64,000 nt of DNA. Origin: Mantis religiosa (taxonomy: Eukaryota > Arthropoda > Insecta > Mantodea > Mantidae). A program made the position numbers and the translations under genes. Location of the stretch: NCBI GenBank assembly GCA_030765055.1, contig CM060950.1:18267729-18331728 (forward strand), read 5' to 3'. Under the pieces are notes generated by a model. That model was not told the origin of the DNA, did not search any database, and saw nothing but the letters and a program-made list of their open reading frames with translations. This document shows positions 54,205 through 64,000 of the stretch, piece after piece. The stretch's first letter is position 1; every line of letters begins with the position of its first letter.

Positions 54205-56385
54205 GGGCCATCGTGGAGAGGGGCACGTCGGCGTCATCACCACCATCCCCTCGAGTGACACTGCGCGCCGTCAGCCGGCGTATGGATGAGAGCCTCATCG
54301 CGGACGGTTGGGTAAGAGGAAAGCCGTGCCGCGTGCTGGTGGACACCGGGGCGGCCATGACCATCATCAGATCTGACGTGGCGAAGGCTTTGCCGACAAG
54401 GAAGCCGAGCCGACCATACCAGCTTGTCACGGCATTGGGTGACACCTTGCCTGTGGAGGAGGAGGCCCTGCTGGAGCTGACCTTGGGACGGAGTGCCGTA
54501 CGTCTTTGGCTGTTCGTCGCGAAAGTGGCTGAAGAGGTGATTCTGGGACTGGATGCCCTCAGGAGCCATGAAGCGACGGTCGAAGTCGGCAGGAAGGTCC
54601 TGCGGCTCAACGGGGAAGAGGTTATACTCCGTCAACCAGAAGAGCGCCGTGGAATTTACAGGGTCGTCTTGAGCGAAGACGTTGTTGTCCCCACGAGGAG
54701 CGAGGTGGTGGTGACGGCGCGACTGGAAGGCCAGAAAACCAGGTACATGCTGCTGGACCAGAAGAGGCTTGTACACGGACTGTGTGTAGCCAGAGCATTG
54801 CTGCCGTGCCGAGAGGAGGTGCCAGTGAGAATGCTAAATCCAATGGACACCGATCACGACGTCCAGGCCGGGACGGAGTTGGGAACGTGCGAGCCCGTGG
54901 TGAGCGTAACAGCAATCGACAAGACACAGGAGCCGGTGCCGACGCAACACCTGGGCCACCGGCTAGAAGGCCTACTGGAAAGGGCGGCCGACCACCTGAC
55001 CGCAGAACAGCTGGAGAAAGTTCGACAACTGCTGAGACGATACCAGCGCGTCTTCAGCCTTGGTGATAGTGACTACCGCCGCACGGACAAAGTGCTTCAC
55101 CGCATCGACACCGGAGACGCCCGGCCTATTCGGCAACCATATAGATGCGTTCTGCTGGCGAAGCAAGGGGCGGTACGAGACATGCTGGAGGACATGAGAT
55201 CCAGGGGAGTGATTGAAGAATCTGACAGCCCTTGGTGTTCCCCTGTAGACTTGGCGACAAAGAACGGCGAGCTGCGCTTCTGCGTAGACTACAGAAAGTT
55301 GAACGCTGTCACCCGGAAGGACTGTTTCCCCTTACCCCGGATTGACGAATCCCTAGACACGCTAGCTGGTTCACAGTGGTTCTCGACCCTGGACCTGAAG
55401 TCGGGCTACTGGCAGGTAGCTCTAGACCCAAGAGACAAGTAGACCGCATTCTCGACGGGCCAAGGGCTCTGGCAGTTCACGGTTACACCATTTGGTCTCT
55501 GCAATGCACCAGCTACCTTCCAACGCCTCATGGAGTCAGTGATGAGAGGGCTGAATTACGATGGCTGCCTGCTATACCTGGACGACATCATCATCGTCGG
55601 GAAGACTTTTGAAGATCACCTCGAGAATCTGGGTAAGGTGCTACAGAGACTGCAGGCGACCAACTTGAAGCTGAACGCAAAGAAGTGCCAGCTCTTCCGC
55701 AAGGAAGTGAACTACTTAGGCCACATAGTCTCAGCAACCGGAGTGGCCACAGACCCGGAGAAGACACAGGCTGTGAGAGATTGGCCTCGCCCAAAGGATA
55801 AGAAAAAGTTGAGCAGTTTCCTGGGGTTGTGCAGTTATTACCGCCGCTTCATAAAGGAGTTCTCCAACATCGCAAAACCCCTTACCCGTCTGACAGAGGA
55901 ACACCGTCCCAATGTGTGGACAGAGGACGCCGAAAACGCTTTCCAGCACCTAAAGGAGACCCTGTGCAGTGCTCCAATTTTGGGTTTTCCACAACCGGGT
56001 GGCGCCTTCATTTTGGCCACCGACGCCAGCGACCATTGCATTGGAGGTGTCCTATCACAGATCCAGGACGGCCATGAGCGGGTGATAGCCTACTACAGCA
56101 AGACGCTATCTAAGGCAGAGAAGAACTACTGCGTCAACCGACGAGAATTATTGGCGGTGGTAAAGACCTTGGAGAACTTCCACAAGTACCTGTACGGTCA
56201 GCCATTTCACCTGAGGACTGACCATCCGCCCTAACCTGGCTATTGAGCTTTAAGAACCTGGAAGGCCAGACAGCACGCTGCGTCCAGAGGCTGCAGGAGT
56301 ACGACGTCACCTCGGAACATCGTAGAGGGAAGAGCTACGGTAACGCAGACACCATGTCCCGAAGACCTGTCCAGAATAGTGCGGT
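54129..56385 (+). pseudogene. Gypsy pol: protease, reverse transcriptase, RNase H
   Basis: The protease shows CRVLVDTGAAMTIIRSD and later VILGLDAL. RT has VIEESDSPWCSPVDLATKN, LRFCVDYRKLNAVTRKD, FSTLDLKSGYWQVAL and the catalytic LLYLDDIIIVG (YLDD). An in-frame TAG at 55440-55442 lies inside the RT just after LDPRDK; the frame then continues (FTVTPFGLCNAPATFQRLM). The RNase H-like region reads FILATDASDHCIGGVLSQ and YSKTLSKAEKNYCVNRRELL. A frameshift near 56230 is followed by LEGQTARCVQRLQEYD, and the sequence ends at a SINE. Integrase is missing. Confidence 0.9.
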
Positions 56386-56386
56386 G

Positions 56387-56530
56387 AGCCCGGGGTCCAT
56401 AGGTATTAAGAGTTATCCGAGATTCGTCTTTCAGGATAAAGAAAAGCACCGGAAAAGCCTTATTCAGATAACTCACACTGACGGAGTTTCGAAATCGGGA
56501 CCTCGAATGTGATGCAGACAAGCTGCCACT
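56387..56530 (-). repeat. tRNA-derived SINE-1 (copy d, partial)
   Basis: The minus strand carries a decayed SINE-1 (tccgaggtcccgatttcga-like B box, ggtgcttttctttatcctg body). It joins the truncated Gypsy pol directly, so it marks the break point of that element. Confidence 0.6.
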
Positions 56531-56742
56531 TACGCTAAAGATTTTTCATCCAGTGGGAATCTTCATATTAACTTCAGATAGTCACACTTCAGAGTGTTTT
56601 CCACGTGGTGTAAATCACGTGATAAGAGTTTCGCTTTACTGCTGTGAACACCTTATTTGCGATGTTTGTGTAATAAACTTCTGAATGCTACAGCGAGATA
56701 CCTTCTGGCAGAGTGAATGAATGTGCATTGGAAGTCTCTTAC

Positions 56743-57019
56743 CCAAAATCATGTGCTCCAGTTTCCTGCGATCAACGCGGAACCGGTCCTCGAAGAGAAA
56801 ATCTGCGCTGGGCAGTCCAAGTAAAGCCACCAGGTCTTGAGCACTTCCTCCATAGCTGCTACTTCCACCACCTTGCGTGCCTATGGTCCCACATTCAGAC
56901 TCCGTCGTCTCAGATACGTTGTCGGCTTTGGCATCTGGGTTCATCTTCAAACATACATACAACACAAGCTTTAAGTAACGTGATGTTATCATGCAGCACA
57001 AGCTACCACTACAACTGAC
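56743..57019 (-). CDS. BicC: Bicaudal-C exon 1 (first recognised coding exon)
   Basis: A minus-strand exon from acceptor-like ttttttttcctag (above 57019) to donor GGTAAGAG (below 56743). The reading frame from ATG at 56944 encodes MNPDAKADNVSETTESECG, a Gly/Ser stretch, LLGLPSADFLFEDRFRVDRR and KLEHMILG, then splits a Gly codon. RFRVDRRKLE is a hallmark just before KH1 in Bicaudal-C/BICC1. The frame stays open upstream of this ATG to the acceptor, so the true start could be earlier. I prefer 56944 because the upstream residues look untranslated in character. Bases 56945-57019 are then 5' UTR. Confidence 0.82.
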
Positions 57020-57250
57020 CTAGGAAAAAAAATCAACCTTCAAAATCTAAGTCTGCTAAGAACCAGGGTTTTGTTATGTTTAGCAAGAACGTGATGTTCC
57101 CGAACATGTAGCGACTCTGGAAGGCTCGGTGCATGAATTCCAAATGGGCACCCTAACTAATTTCTATACATAAATACAGGAGGTCCAATCTTTTCTTACC
57201 TACATGTTCATCATACAAAATTAGAGTTAAGCACATATCAATTATGTATA

Positions 57251-57745
57251 TAGGTAATACAGGTGATCTCCTAAGTAAAGTCTGTTTTTTCTTAATTTGG
57301 CGTTTTGGAAAATGTATTGTGTTTCTGTGGGTTGGCGATGCTATTTACAGGATGCCATAGCAAGTGTTGCGTACATTGCAAACATGTATCAGTCTTCAAG
57401 TAATAAACAATCACAAAATGGAGATAAAGTTTCAACTTAAGGGTCCAGTACTGGAAATAAGATTATAAAGTCGCAGCTCGGAGAATGTGAAGTGGAAGAA
57501 GATGTGGTTAGTGATCGTGTGGCAAAACGATGGTTCCAACCTTTCAGCAATGAAGACGAAAACACTAAAGATTTAGCACGACCTGGAAGACCTAAAGTAT
57601 GGATTACTGAGGATACTGACCAAGTTTGGGGGGGAAATCCAAAAAAAGTACCCGTAAGCTTTCAGAAGGATTTGATGCATCAAAAGATACCATATTAAGA
57701 CACCTGGAAAATACAGAAGCTGTAGATCTGTATCTCATCTGTACC
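57251..57745 (+). pseudogene. mariner M3, N-terminal fragment
   Basis: It starts at aggtaatacaggtgatctcc. From 57492 the frame encodes VVSDRVAKRWFQPFSNEDEN and then TKDLARPGRPKVWITED, the HTH region of a mauritiana-type mariner. It then breaks at PKKVPVSFQKDL, with ASKDTILRHLENTE in another frame. The catalytic domain is absent; a hAT-like relic follows directly. It shares its start and N-terminus with M4. Confidence 0.7.
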
Positions 57746-58082
57746 TTATCCGTAGGGATGGCAATTTTTCGCAAATGCGACATAACGCGATAAAGTGCGA
57801 AATTGATCCAAATGCGTTATAAATGCGAAATTGAAGATTTTCTCAAGTAATTATTTTTACCCAATGCTTTTTCTTCTTGAAACTAACTGAAGAGTCTGTA
57901 GAAACTTTGCATGTTTAGAAATTTAAACTAAGTGACCACTCTTCTGAAATGTGGAAAGCAAACCTTCCCACTAAATTAGCCTATTGTTCCACCATTGTTC
58001 TGCAATGCATTTGGGGTCCTCCCAACAGCGTAGATGCTGAAAAATATTTCATTAAATATAATTTGATTGTAACATGAGGACT

Positions 58083-58328
58083 AGCCCGCCTCGGTAGCGT
58101 GATGGTAGCATTGTTGCCTCACGCTCAAGAGGTCCCGAGTTCGAATCTAGGTCAGGGCGAGTTACCTGGATAAGGTTTTTCCTGGGTATTCCCTTATCCT
58201 GAAAGACGAATGTCGGGTAACTAAGTTCTATGGACCCTGGGCTCATTTGAGCATCATTTTATTCACCGTCCGATATGACTTAACGTTGGAGGACGTAAAT
58301 TACACAAAAAAAAAAGGAAAAAAAAAAA
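58083..58328 (+). repeat. tRNA-derived SINE-1 (copy e)
   Basis: A plus copy with gagttcgaatctaggtcagg and ggataaggtttttcctgggt, ending in an A-rich tail. Flanks catgaggact (58073-58082) and cacgaggact (58329-58338) form a 10-bp duplication with one mismatch. It interrupts the hAT-like frame. Confidence 0.8.
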
Positions 58329-58751
58329 CACGAGGACTCAAATGACAGCAGAATCTTGAAACATGTTCACTGCTTTCATTCAACAGCGTTACTGCATCAT
58401 AAACGAGGCTAATTTTGTGCAATTTATTTTTATTGTGCTAGTTTTACATCTGTATGCATTTATCTTTTTTGTGTCATAAAGTATGCTTTAGCCTGTATCA
58501 GCTTGTTCTATATTTCTGTATATTGCTTTAACCCATATTAATGTAAAATAAATTGACACTTTATGCAATTTTAACTGTCATTAATAAACCTCCATAAATG
58601 CATTTTAAATCCCTTATAAATAATATTAATATTCATCATTTAAAACATTAACTCAAATAAAACTTTTTTCAAAATGCTATAAAATGATAAATTGTAAATG
58701 CATAAATGCTAAATGTAAAAATCAAAACGCTAAATTTCTGATTTCAAAAGG

Positions 58752-58992
58752 CTCTAGCCCGCCTCGGTATCGTAGATGGCAGCATGTCTACCTCACGTTC
58801 AAGAGGTCCTGAGTTCGAATCTCGGTCACAGTGAGTTACCCGGATAAGTTTCTTCCGGGGTTTTCCCTTATCCTGAAAGACGAATGTCTGGTAGCTCTAA
58901 GATCCATGGAACCCGGACTCATTGGAGCATCATTTCACCCATTTCATTAATCGTCCGATATGACTAAATGTTGAGGACGTAAATTACAAAAA
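58752..58992 (+). repeat. tRNA-derived SINE-1 (copy f)
   Basis: A plus copy with gagttcgaatctcggtcac and ttcttccggggttttccctt. A 9-bp duplication, ttcaaaagg, flanks it (58743-58751 and 58993-59001). Confidence 0.8.
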
Positions 58993-59032
58993 TTCAAAAG
59001 GTTAAATATTACTACCCCTATGTATAGAGGTA

Positions 59033-59345
59033 ATACAGGTGGTCTCCTAAGTAAAGTCTTTTTTCTTATTTTGGTGGTTTGGAAAATGTATTGTGTTTCT
59101 GTGGTTTGGAAATGCTATTTACCGGATGCCATAGCAAGTGTTGCGTACATTGTAACCATGTATCAGTCTTCAGGTAATAAACAATCACAAAATTGAGAAA
59201 GTTTCAACTTAAGGGTACCTCTAAAACACAACTTGAAACAAGATTATAAAGTCGCTACCGAAGCTTGGAGAATATGTGAAGTAAGAGAAGATGTGGTTAG
59301 TGATCGTGTGGCAAAACGATGGTTCCAACGTTGCTTATATTAATT
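59033..59345 (+). pseudogene. mariner M4, N-terminal fragment
   Basis: This is a diverged duplicate of M3: aggtaatacaggtggtctcc, then ccatagcaagtgttgcgtac and gttagtgatcgtgtggcaaa. The encoded VSDRVAKRWFQR ends the similarity at about 59330. The short ORF after it (59402-59590) is lysine-rich and not recognised. Confidence 0.6.
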
Positions 59346-60615
59346 TTAAGACAAAAATACTAAATTTGGTATAGTTATAAGTTTTTGGCCAATTTGCACA
59401 GATGTGTCTCCTTAATAAACCCCTTTTTGTATATCCAATGTGCCGCAGTAAGAAATTTCTCTTCCCCGAAAACCTCACGTTGAAACCAACAAATACAAAA
59501 GCTGTTGTCACAAATTACAAGCAGAAGAAATTGTCTAAAAAGGCAGTTTTGGGCACTAATAAGCAGAATAGGCACAAATGTATGAAATAAGCATTCATAG
59601 ACACTATAAAACTAAGAAATTAGGCTAATAATTGTAGGACACATGCTAATAACTTAAAAGCCTACGTTTCTGAACAAAGGAATAAAATAGGCAAATAGGA
59701 CAAAATCCGCCCCCTAGTCATCAACTTCCTGAGCATTCCGCTCGAGATAACACTTGCATTCCACTCCTAACGACCGATTGTCATTGTTTATGGCAAGTTT
59801 ATCACGCGAAACAATGAAAAGACTACTAACCGTAAAAGCTTGCGTAAACTGAGATAAGTTGTATTAGTCACCATTACTGTAATAAGGTTCGGCAATGCAG
59901 CTGTCGAGTCGAGGGCTCGAATCAAACACCGCCATACGCTCACAAAGTAGAAAATTAATATCAAATATGTTAGTTTTTTAAAGAAGTGAAACGCAAAGAT
60001 CTAATTATTCCGTTACATAAATCTATAAAAAGGATAGTAACCGCAATGGGGAGAAGTGAACAAAATGTATATAATGAAGGAAGCTCAAAATTCAAAGCGT
60101 ACGGGAGAAAAATTTTCAATACCTGGTAAACCTCGCCCACATCCAAAATTATTCGAATTCTATGACTAAAAAATGTGTTGGGCGCAGAAATTTTCTCGAG
60201 TTTTACGAGCAGAGAAGGGAAATTTCTGTATTACGTAAACTCATGGATGCTGTTAAAGAAAAGACGCCTTTTGGAACGCATTCTAGAGAATAAAGACACG
60301 GGATATCCATTTTGCAAGGGAAAAAAAAGCTATACGTCATGTTACGTACGGTGTGTTTTGATGATCAGACTGTATCGCACTACAGGATGAACATAAAGTG
60401 TCGATCCATTTTTGGGAAAACGGGTTGATTTTGAATTTCTTTTACAGGAGATCTGAAACATACTGTCAACTGAAGAACGAGTCGCTGTTCCTGCACGTTT
60501 GAGGGAATTTACGTATCAAGAGGTTCAAGCTGATTTTGAACGATAATTATATAAATTCGGTCCTACAAGGCGTAATATCAGACTACTAATGCTGAAATTT
60601 CAAAGAACAGGCATT
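59346..60615. other. No recognised gene
   Basis: About 1.27 kb upstream of BicC exon 1 with only short unclassified ORFs (59402-59590 and 60175-60390 on plus). Repeated reading gives no family. Confidence 0.45.
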
Positions 60616-60618
60616 GTA

Positions 60619-61780
60619 CGAGGGCTGTTCAATAAAGAATGATCACAATTTCTTTTTGACAACGTACCTTTACTCATCCTCATAATTTTGATGGTCCTTC
60701 TCAAAACAGTCTCCTCTGAATGCGATGCACTTGTCCCAGCGTTTCTGCCAGTCTTCAAAGACATGCTGGAAACATTTTCTGAGAGATCCTTCAAAATAAC
60801 CTCCGCAGCCTTCACCACTGCTTCTGATGGATAATGCCTCCCACGAAGGCGTTTCTTCAGGTTAGGGAATAGAAAAAAGTCACATGCGGCTAAATCCGGA
60901 CTATAGGGAGGGTGAGAGATCTGCTTCACATTGATTTTTGCAAGATATTCAGCAACAACCTTGGCAATATGCGGCCGCGCATTATCGTAGTGCAGCATCC
61001 AGCCTGCTTCATGGAAATGTTTTCTTTTGCGCCTGATATGGACTTGCAATGTTTTCAGGACATCCCTGTAGTATTACCCAGTTACTGATTTTTTTTCTTT
61101 TGTTTTTAAATTTACGTCCTCCAACGTTGTCATATCGGACGATGAATGGAATGGGTGAAATGATGCTCAAATGAGAAAGGAGTCCGGGGTCCATGGAACG
61201 CAGAGTTATCCGACGTTCGTCTTTACAGTATAAGGGAAAACCCCGGAAAAACCTTATCCAGGTAACGCACCCTGACCGAGATTCGAACTCGGGACCTCTT
61301 GGACGTGAGGCAGACATGCTACTACCACGCTACCAAGGCGGGCCCAGTTACTGATGTGTGTGCAGGTGAAATATGCTGATAAACCATTCCATGAATATAA
61401 AATAATGAAATGACCATAACTTTGCCAGCAGAAGCAACCACTTTTGCTTTTTTGGGGGTTGGTGATGAAGGAGATTTCCACACTGAGCTTTGCTGTTTGC
61501 TCTCAGGATCAAAATGATGTAGACAAGTTACATCAGCAGTGATTACGTTTGAAAGAAACTCCGTATCTTCCTCTAACATCAACTTTAACTGCATGTTACC
61601 TCCATTGCAGCGGTAGGTGATACTGAACATGTCTGAACTTGCCTGGTTCTCACAGGCGTGAACCAGGAGTACCAACAATGAAACTACTACGGCGTGCTTG
61701 TTTCAGATTAAGCTAACAATATAGTGCGAAAAATTATGACCGTGAAAAAATTATGATCATTCTTTATTGAACAGCCCTCG
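60619..61780 (-). mobile_element. mariner element M5 with SINE-1 insertion and internal deletion
   Basis: Near-perfect inverted ends (gggctgttcaataaagaatg on both sides) with TA at 60617-60618 and 61781-61782. It is the same family as M1. On minus, a frame runs CNGGN-MQLKLMLEED, which fuses the start of the gene directly to the region before the first Asp, so a central N-terminal stretch of about 0.35 kb is deleted. First Asp block: VITADVTCLHHFD (Glu/Thr/Trp changed). Second and third Asp blocks are in YDNARPHIAKVV and PPYSPDLAACDFFLFPNLKK. A SINE-1 sits between them. Confidence 0.82.
61090..61342 (-). repeat. tRNA-derived SINE-1 (copy g), inside mariner M5
   Basis: A minus copy with a full head (gcccgccttggtagcgtgg, gagttcgaatctcggtcagg) and a T-rich (A-rich on minus) tail. 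A perfect 13-bp duplication, cccagttactgat, flanks it (61077-61089 and 61343-61355). Confidence 0.88.
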
Positions 61781-61782
61781 TA

Positions 61783-62880
61783 CAAGACGTGAAACGTTCG
61801 GGTAGACCTCGGTTGACCAATGAAACTGCAGCAGGTAAGCGATGCTGTGACCTGAAGTCCGAAAGCATCAACCAGGAGGTTAAGTCGAGAGTTGGGTGTA
61901 CCACAATCGACATGTGGAAGATTCTGCATTTTACCTTAAAAAGTGGTCAGACCACCTCTAAATTTGACATGCACTGGAACAGGAAGACGAAGCAATGTGT
62001 TACGACCTGTTGAGGGCAGTTGAAGAAGCCAATTTGTTGCAAAATATGTTGTTTAGCGATGAGGCCACCTTCCACACCTGTGGCATGGTCAACAGACAAC
62101 TGTGGAGAGTGGACGGGTGGACAACCAAATGTGATCATGGAGTGGGAAGGAAACGCCCCAAAAGTTAATGTGTGATTGGGGCTGACAAAATCGAAGGTGT
62201 ATGGGCCATTCTTCTTTGGAGAACAAACAGTGACAGGCATTTCATACCTTGATCTGCTAAAACTGTTTCTTCAACCATAATTACAGCAGGAGCCCGCCTC
62301 AGTAGCGTAGATGGTATATGTCTGCCTCACGTTCAAGAGGTCCCGAGTTCGAATCTCGGTCAGGGTGAGTTACCTGGATACGTTTTTTGCCGGGGTTTTC
62401 CCTTATCCTAAAAAGACGAATGTCGGGTAACTAAGCTCCGTGGACCCTGAGCATTATTTCACCCATTCCATTCATCGTTCGATATGACTTAAAAAGTTAG
62501 GAGGTAAGTAAAAAAATACTGCAGGATGGCACTTTGGGAACTATGGTTTTCAAACAGGATGGAGCCCCTCCTCATTTCACACTGATTGTTCGGGAGTACC
62601 TGAATACCACATTCCCACGTCGATGGATTGGCAGGGGTTCACACCGCATATGGGCGCCACGTTCGCCAGATCTAACACCTCTTGACCTTTTTTGCCTGGA
62701 GATACGTGAAATCACAAGTCTACAACGTTAAATTCACCACCATTGACATTTCTAAGCAGCGTATCAGGCAGGCAGTGCGCAACATCACACCTGCATTGCT
62801 AAAAAAGTGTTTGAGGCAGCAGTGAATCGCTGGGAAATTTGTATGGAAGTGCAAGGTGGTCATATCGAATGAGGCTAAGC
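61783..62880 (+). pseudogene. Tc1/mariner (DDE_3-type) transposase relic
   Basis: A plus-strand frame set reads LLFSDEATFHTCGMVNRQLW (first Asp block), then KIEGVWAIL. After a SINE come VFKQDGAPPHFTLIVREYL (second Asp), RRWIGRGSHRIWAPRSPDLT and PLDLFCLEI (third Asp). The FQQDGAPPH...WPPRSPDLTPLDFF pattern is widespread in insect genomes. Multiple frameshifts exist, and the N-terminal HTH part (GRPRLTNETA) is short. Neither terminal repeat was recognised. Confidence 0.7.
62292..62516 (+). repeat. tRNA-derived SINE-1 (copy h), inside Tc1/mariner relic
   Basis: A plus copy (gcccgcctcagtagcgtag, gagttcgaatctcggtcagg) with flanks tacagcagga (62282-62291) and tactgcagga (62517-62526), a 10-bp duplication with one mismatch. 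The transposase frame resumes after it. Confidence 0.8.
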
Positions 62881-62994
62881 AAAAGCATTCGTGGATTATA
62901 TGTTTATATGAAACTTTATGTTCACCCTGTATATTTCTGCCTTCTAACCCCTCTAAACCGAGTCGTACTACATTAGCGACCTCCCATAATTGCA

Positions 62995-63120
62995 CCAGTG
63001 TTGCCAACTGTAGCGGAATTCCGCTACACGTAGCGACATTTGAGCTTTCGGGAGTCACAGCAGAAAAATGAAATAAAAAGCGGGAAATTTAGCGACTTTT
63101 CTCATTTTTTTTAAATCAAA
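62995..63120 (+). mobile_element. Possible hAT terminus
   Basis: The sequence cagtgttgccaactgtagcg resembles CAGTGTTGCCAA-type ends of insect hAT elements. A perfect 20-bp palindrome, tgtagcggaattccgctaca (63008-63027), and further gcgac motifs follow, as subterminal repeats. The second end was not seen, so this remains tentative. Confidence 0.3.
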
Positions 63121-63935
63121 GTTATCCTAACAGTCAATTGCATAATATTAGGCAACTATTGTTAGGGAAATCTCATAGGGATGCTAGCTCATGTTACCGC
63201 TTTACGGCAAGCCTCGCAGTTTAAATTCCTCGATGGGTGTCAAATTATCAACATGTTTATGCAAGCTACGCTAATCATACGTATTAATCGACAGAGCGTT
63301 GAGGCGTATTGACCTTCAGCGACCAGCGCTGCGATCGTTCCTTATCGGGTCTTATCTGGTCGATTACAAGAGTGAAACGTTAGTAAGTTGGCGTACAGTA
63401 ATTTACGAAAAAAATGGAGCAATTGGAAGCTACGTGTGTCTGACTTAAAAGTTAGCCAATTATACACAACATCGGTGCATAATCATAAAAAATAACGTTA
63501 CTGATTATAAATGCATTAAATATGTATGCACGTAATTATTGTAATTTTATTTTAATATTTTTCAAAGAATGAAAATGAGGCTAAACAGCCCTAACTTCTG
63601 CAATTTCCATAACGAGAAAAAGAAAGAGGAAACCAACTTAACTTTTGTTACTAAGGGGCTACCGCACGGTAATATATCTAATCCAGTGCAATCAATCTGC
63701 ACGTTGGGAAAAATTTCTAAAAAGGGGGTTTACTCAACTGTTACAAGGCGTAATGTCAAATATATTATCAGTGTTCCGTCACTGAAAGATTTCACTACCA
63801 TTGTCGCTATTATCGTATACAACCTTGAGCTTATTTCAGTATTCCATTCTTTTTCCCAATAATTATCAATTCTTTTAGACTTCTAGTTCAAACAAACTGG
63901 CATTAATGGAAAGCTTTCCTTATGAAATAATTTTA
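63121..63935. other. No recognised gene
   Basis: An ORF on plus (63569-63862, 97 codons, starting MKMRLNSPNFCNFHNEKKK) has no motif I recognise, and no splice-compatible exon is evident. Otherwise AT-rich. Confidence 0.4.
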
Positions 63936-63941
63936 GGAAGT

Positions 63942-64000
63942 GCGAGGTTGGTCTGAAAAGTTTCCGACATCATCATGAAGATGGCAGCACTTGTAAATAA
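63942..64000 (+). mobile_element. Start of a mariner element, cut by window end
   Basis: The sequence gaggttggtctgaaaagttt then ccgacatcatcatgaag resembles the CGAGGxxGxxTGAAAAGTTTC ends of several mariner subfamilies. The remainder is outside the window. Confidence 0.45.

Larger units (their letters stand above)
52473..56386 (+). mobile_element. Ty3/Gypsy LTR retrotransposon, 3'-truncated
   Basis: A 5' LTR, primer-binding site, gag, protease, reverse transcriptase and RNase H are present in order. Integrase, any further ORF and the 3' LTR are missing: similarity stops where a SINE-1 fragment begins at about 56387. Several breaks exist: a gag stop at 53055, a gag frameshift near 53290, a pol stop at 55440 and a frameshift near 56230. 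It lies about 360 bp from BicC exon 1, inside intron 1 and antisense to the gene. No envelope gene is seen. Confidence 0.88.
57754..59025 (+). mobile_element. hAT-like relic with two SINE-1 insertions
   Basis: It starts tagggatggcaatttttcgc. A frame near 57970-58080 reads CSTIVLQCIWGPPNSVDAEK and then YFIKYNLIVT. This resembles the hAT C-terminal dimerisation block, where SVDAERSFSKYxLIL is typical. The continuation after the SINE (58329 on) gives TQMTAES. The right end, ctacccctatg, is a possible inverted partner of tagggatgg. No 8-bp target duplication was found, so the identification is tentative. Confidence 0.35.

Noticed and set aside
52473..56386. Endogenous retrovirus with envelope
   Set aside because: No envelope-like ORF is seen and the element ends before integrase; it is described only as a Ty3/Gypsy retrotransposon.
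9300..62400. tRNA genes: several A-box and B-box pairs such as 18066-18140, 50365-50440, 58083-58150
   Set aside because: The heads do not complete a cloverleaf with an acceptor stem, recur many times with identical non-tRNA bodies and have target duplications; they are SINEs.
1..64000. CRISPR arrays, bacterial operons, riboswitches
   Set aside because: No regularly spaced repeats or prokaryotic genes; intron and transposon structure is eukaryotic.

Overview
The window looks like insect (at least arthropod) nuclear DNA. It is AT-rich and eukaryotic, with large introns and transposable elements of families typical of insects. No prokaryotic gene, operon or CRISPR array is visible. The only host gene I could find is on the minus strand. 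Three short exons with correct splice sites and compatible phases (56743-57019, 44735-44778, 18823-18892) join into one reading frame. That frame matches the N-terminal region and first KH domain of Bicaudal-C, an RNA-binding translational regulator. The window is therefore mostly BicC introns: intron 1 about 12.0 kb, intron 2 about 25.8 kb, and at least 18.8 kb of intron 3. Later exons are not visible and probably lie to the left of position 1.

Intron 3 (1-18822) holds a piggyBac remnant and several short Penelope-like (GIY-YIG) elements, each arranged as an inverted dimer. It also holds a CR1-like LINE 3' end split by a second piggyBac element, a TA-flanked non-autonomous DNA transposon, pogo and LINE relics, and tRNA-derived SINEs. 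A 5.2-kb Jockey-type LINE (10071-15319) lies inside a SINE-like repeat that also carries a Penelope dimer.

Intron 2 (18893-44734) is dominated by a nest of elements at 19.7-38.75 kb. A CR1-type LINE with an esterase ORF1 was hit at its ORF1 start codon by a 5.8-kb RNase-H LINE (A1, 19836-25622). It was also interrupted by a pogo/Tigger-like DNA transposon (26451-35207). That transposon was in turn split by a second, related 5.9-kb RNase-H LINE (A2, 27648-33549). Duplicated target bases mark both LINE insertions, with a short 2-bp match at the pogo-like element. Beyond the nest are a second copy of the TA transposon and a Penelope-B dimer inserted inside a Penelope-A dimer.

Intron 1 (44779-56742) has mariners, three tRNA-derived SINE families and the 5' three-quarters of a Ty3/Gypsy retrotransposon, with LTR, primer-binding site, gag, protease, RT and RNase H. 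Upstream of exon 1 (57020-64000) are more mariner copies, a hAT-like relic and several SINE-1 copies with target duplications.

The most unusual signal is that nearly all Penelope-like copies are head-to-head inverted dimers, most with one 9-16 bp target duplication around the whole dimer. Most of their arms end with a conserved CTGANGA / hairpin / GAAA block. The hairpin sequence changes between families while pairing is kept, which resembles a hammerhead-ribozyme core.
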